Shown piece after piece: positions 61,405 to 64,000 of a stretch of DNA of 64,000 nucleotides. Source of the stretch: Verrucomicrobiota bacterium (GTDB taxonomy: Bacteria; Verrucomicrobiota; Verrucomicrobiia; Limisphaerales; JADLHS01). Location of the stretch: assembly GCA_029573725.1 (NCBI GenBank), contig JAKQDQ010000178.1, forward strand, positions 62,001 through 126,000, given 5' to 3'. Within the stretch, counting starts at the first letter, position 1. The number at the start of each line of letters is the position of its first letter. The notes under the pieces were generated by a model, which was not told where the DNA came from, did not search any database, and worked only from the letters and a program-made list of their open reading frames with translations. The position numbers and the translations under genes were made by a program.

Positions 61405-62694
61405 ATGCATAGACGCCACTTTGTGAAATTGATCGCCGCCATGGGATCCCTCCCTCTGTTCGATCTGCCGGTCGCCCAGGCCGCTGACGCGAGGAACCCG
61501 GTTTCCGCCGCCCGAGCCGTAAATGCCCTGGGCCTGGAACTCTTGAGCAAAGCCCACAGTGGTCGGGCGAACTCCCTCCTGTCGCCTTATTCGATCCAGG
61601 CCGCGCTGGCGATGACGTTTGCCGGTGCCGCCGGCGACACGCGAAGCGAGATGGCCCGGGTGCTTCATTATCCCGGGGAGGAAGCAGAACTGCACCAGTC
61701 TTTTGCCGCCCTGCAACAGGCACTGGCGGCGGTGGCGAAGAAAACCGCCGAGCGTGCTGAGGACGCCAGGAAATACGGCGGTCCCAGTGAGCCGCTCACG
61801 CTGACCGTTGCAAACCGGCTGTTCGGACAGAAGGGCTATGCATTTCGTCAGCCGTTCCTCGCTTTGACGCGCGACACTTATGGCGCGCCGTTGCAGCCAC
61901 TGGATTTCGTCGGTAACGCTCCGGCCGCCCGCCTCGCCATCAATGCGTGGGTGGATGCTCAGACGCGTCAGCGAATCCATGATCTGATCCCGCCCGAAGG
62001 CATTGACTGCGATACGCGGCTCGTGCTGGTGAACGCGATCTATCTGAAAGCACCCTGGGAGCAGGAATTCTCCGAACACGCGACCAGGCCGCGTCCATTT
62101 CACGTGAACGGCGGGGCGTTGCAGGACGTGCCGACGATGGAACGGCAGGCGCGTTTCGGTTACGCCGAACGCGACGGCTACCGCGTCGTCACGATTCCTT
62201 ACAGCGGTGGGGATGTTCAGTTCCTGATTCTGCTCCCCGATCAGGTGAATGGGCTCGCGGCGCTGGAAAAGCGATTAACGCCAAAGGATTTGACCGCTGC
62301 GGCCACTCCGGCCGTGACCGACGTGAAGCTGCAACTGCCCAAGTTCAAGCTGGAGCCGCCGTTGTTGCGTTTGAGCGAAGCATTGGTCGGGCTGGGGATG
62401 AAGTCCGCCTTCGATAAACCCGTGGGCAGCGCGAATTTCGACCGCATGGCTCCGCGCCAGCGGGGGGATTACCTCAAGATCTCGGAAGTCTTTCACAAAA
62501 CATTCCTGGCGTTGGACGAGAAAGGCACCGAGTCCGCGGCGGCCACAGCGGTTGTTATGATGCCGGCTGCTTCCATGGTTGGCGGAAAATCCGAGCCCAT
62601 CGAAGTGCGCGTGGATCGCCCCTTCCTCTTCGCCATCCAACACCGGCCCAGCGGGACATGCCTTTTCCTGGGCCGCGTGACGAATCCGCTTTAG
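61405..62694 (+). CDS. Tat-exported serpin-family protease inhibitor
   Basis: 429 residues from the ATG at 61405; a TTG seven codons upstream is in frame. The leader has HRRHFVKLIAAMGS (twin-arginine type). The whole serpin fold follows: NSLLSPYSIQAALAMTFAGAAGDTRSEMARVLH, TVANRLFGQKG, LVLVNAIYLKAPWEQEF, and DRPFLFAIQHRPSGTCLFLGRVTNP at the end. The reactive-loop hinge EKGTESAAAT at 372-381 keeps the small-residue run that inhibitory serpins need to insert their loop. The cleavage site cannot be fixed by eye; the loop has unusual Met residues (VVMMPAASMVGG). A 240-base gap upstream shows no other gene. Confidence 0.94.
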   Translation: MHRRHFVKLIAAMGSLPLFDLPVAQAADARNPVSAARAVNALGLELLSKAHSGRANSLLSPYSIQAALAMTFAGAAGDTRSEMARVLHYPGEEAELHQSFAALQQALAAVAKKTAERAEDARKYGGPSEPLTLTVANRLFGQKGYAFRQPFLALTRDTYGAPLQPLDFVGNAPAARLAINAWVDAQTRQRIHDLIPPEGIDCDTRLVLVNAIYLKAPWEQEFSEHATRPRPFHVNGGALQDVPTMERQARFGYAERDGYRVVTIPYSGGDVQFLILLPDQVNGLAALEKRLTPKDLTAAATPAVTDVKLQLPKFKLEPPLLRLSEALVGLGMKSAFDKPVGSANFDRMAPRQRGDYLKISEVFHKTFLALDEKGTESAAATAVVMMPAASMVGGKSEPIEVRVDRPFLFAIQHRPSGTCLFLGRVTNPL

Positions 62695-62890
62695 CCGAAT
62701 CGGTGTTGGCGCATCGTTCGAAAGCGTCGGCATCCTTGCCGGCGCGTGGCTGTTCACAACGTCCACACGCCAGCGTGGTGACCCCGGATAGTGCGCCGGC
62801 TCACCGTGCCGCCGGCGCTGTGGGCTTGGAATCGCTTGCGCCCTTGCTTACGTTGCGGTCATGCGCTCGCATTTCTTCCAGGATTCAGCG

Positions 62891-64000
62891 ATGGCGTCGG
62901 TTGGGGGTTCGCGATTCGGCCCCGGCTGTGGCTGGCGACGGCTGACGTGGCGCTGCAGATTGTGGGTGGGTGGAGTGGCTGTGGTGTTCATGTTTCTTGC
63001 AGCGGCGCCAGCGGCAACTCCGACCACCCAATGGCAACGGTGGGAGCATCAACTCACCAGTGCCACGGAATATGCAAACCCCTGCACCGACGTGAAAGTC
63101 ACTGTGCGTTTCGACGGGCCAAACGGCCAAACGTGGACCGCATTGGGATGCTGGGATGGCGAGCGACGATTCTTGATCCGGGGTGTTTTCCCCACTGCGG
63201 GAGCGTGGCGCTGGCAAACCACCTGTTCCGACACCAACAATTCCGGACTGCACCACCAATCCGGTGTGGTGCAGGTAAAACGGGCCGACAGCAAGAATGC
63301 GCTGATGCGGCATGGCTATCTGCGCGTTTCCGAGGATGGCCGGTTGCTGGTTCATGCCGACGGCACGCCGTTTCTGTGGATCGGTGACACGTGTTGGGCG
63401 GCGCCGGTTCACGCTACGGATGAGGAATGGTCGCGCTACGTCGGCAACCGCAAGGCGCGTGGATACTCCGTATTGCAATTGTCCATCGCGCCGCACTGGG
63501 CGCTGGACCACGCTCCACACGATCTTCCGCCTCCCTTTCTGTCGAAGCTGCCGGACATCACCCGGCCCAACCCGGCTTATTTTCAACGCCTGGATCGGAT
63601 GCTGGCCCTGGCGAATGACCGGGGACTGGTGGTGATGATGTGCGGCCTGATGGAAACTCCGGACCGCTATCCACCGCCCGCGCAGATCGCTGTGTTCAGC
63701 CGCTATGTGGCGGCGCGATACAGTTCCTTCGAAGTGATTTTTTCACCGGGCTTCGACAGTCCGATCCGCAAGGCCGAGACGCTCGCGGCCGCCGGCGCCG
63801 TGCGGGAAGCCGCCCCCGCGAACCTCATGACCCTGCATTCAGGAACGGGGGTTGGCCCGGAGTTTCATACCGCCGACTGGCTGGCGTTCGACATGTACCA
63901 GAGCGGCCACAACGGCGGCGATCGCGCCCGGCAATCCGCGCGCGCCATCGGCATGGCGGCGGACATTCTGGCGTTGGCGCCGCGCAAGCCCCTCATCAAC
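62891..64000 (+). CDS. Apiosidase-like (DUF4038/DUF5060) secreted protein (3' partial)
   Basis: 370 codons are visible and the frame is open at the right edge. The ATG at 62891 has AGGA eight bases upstream and opens a long leader (MASVGGSRFGPGCGWRRLTW, then a hydrophobic VGGVAVVFMFLAAAPA). A DUF5060 beta domain (~50-130, CTDVKVTVRFDGPNGQTW) precedes a DUF4038 TIM barrel: GYLRVSEDGRLLVHADGTPFLWIGDTCWAAPVHAT, RKARGYSVLQLSIAP, and VIFSPGFDSP. Characterised members remove apiose from rhamnogalacturonan II. With two GH78 rhamnosidases in the window, pectin side-chain degradation is a fair inference. Confidence 0.88.
   Translation, partial: MASVGGSRFGPGCGWRRLTWRCRLWVGGVAVVFMFLAAAPAATPTTQWQRWEHQLTSATEYANPCTDVKVTVRFDGPNGQTWTALGCWDGERRFLIRGVFPTAGAWRWQTTCSDTNNSGLHHQSGVVQVKRADSKNALMRHGYLRVSEDGRLLVHADGTPFLWIGDTCWAAPVHATDEEWSRYVGNRKARGYSVLQLSIAPHWALDHAPHDLPPPFLSKLPDITRPNPAYFQRLDRMLALANDRGLVVMMCGLMETPDRYPPPAQIAVFSRYVAARYSSFEVIFSPGFDSPIRKAETLAAAGAVREAAPANLMTLHSGTGVGPEFHTADWLAFDMYQSGHNGGDRARQSARAIGMAADILALAPRKPLIN

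Overview
The window is GC-rich, densely coded bacterial DNA with almost no non-coding space. The protein families point to the PVC superphylum, most likely a Verrucomicrobiota member of the Limisphaerales/Pedosphaera type. The signs are a PVC-type propeller protein and a haem-c protein, several Gfo/Idh/MocA oxidoreductases with Tat leaders, DUF1080 (3-keto-glycoside hydrolase-type) proteins, ThuA-like proteins, xylose-isomerase-type TIM barrels, GH78 rhamnosidases, a PEP-CTERM protein and an RRM protein. This placement is inferred from families; no rRNA gene is present. I see no tRNA, rRNA, CRISPR array, insertion sequence or prophage.

Layout. 1-8.1 kb: a secreted oxidative block (SGNH/propeller/HEAT protein cut by the window edge, a cupredoxin-cytochrome c protein, a ThuA protein) converging on a second ThuA protein, a Gfo/Idh/MocA oxidoreductase and a TIM-barrel protein that look like one operon. 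8.2-18.4 kb: a polytopic membrane protein, a xylose-isomerase homologue divergent from a GH78 alpha-L-rhamnosidase, a large multidomain GHL10-type protein and an exported TIM-barrel protein. 18.6-23.2 kb: a CoA-disulfide-reductase/rhodanese fusion, a PEP-CTERM protein, a small membrane protein and an HpcH/HpaI aldolase. 23.3-33.2 kb: a GH-like protein divergent from a propeller/helical-barrel protein, a ChbG/YdjC deacetylase, a ceramidase-like amidase, a CocE/NonD hydrolase and a DUF1080 lipoprotein. 33.3-46.2 kb: a second GH78 rhamnosidase, an unknown exported protein, a rhodanese lipoprotein, and a block of two Tat-exported Gfo/Idh/MocA oxidoreductases around a tandem-DUF1080 lipoprotein, followed by a SUMF1-fold lipoprotein.

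46.4-57.6 kb is mostly housekeeping: tcdA, an amidase lipoprotein, an HI0933-type flavoprotein, infA, an RRM protein, and the conserved rpmH-rnpA-yidD-yidC-jag cluster (read leftward), then an esterase, a small lipoprotein, a Dabb protein and panC. 57.7-64 kb returns to secreted functions: a pectate-lyase-superfamily beta-helix protein, a CoA-binding protein, a Tat-exported serpin and the start of an apiosidase-like (DUF4038) protein that runs off the right edge.

How the genes work together (inference): the accessory genes look like a system for degrading plant-type polysaccharides rich in rhamnose and possibly apiose. It seems to combine classical glycosidases with the oxidise-at-C3, eliminate/hydrolyse, then reduce or isomerise route linked to Gfo/Idh/MocA plus DUF1080 proteins. 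More than twenty products carry Tat, Sec or lipoprotein signals. No recognisable transcription regulator, SusC/D pair or ABC transporter lies in the window.
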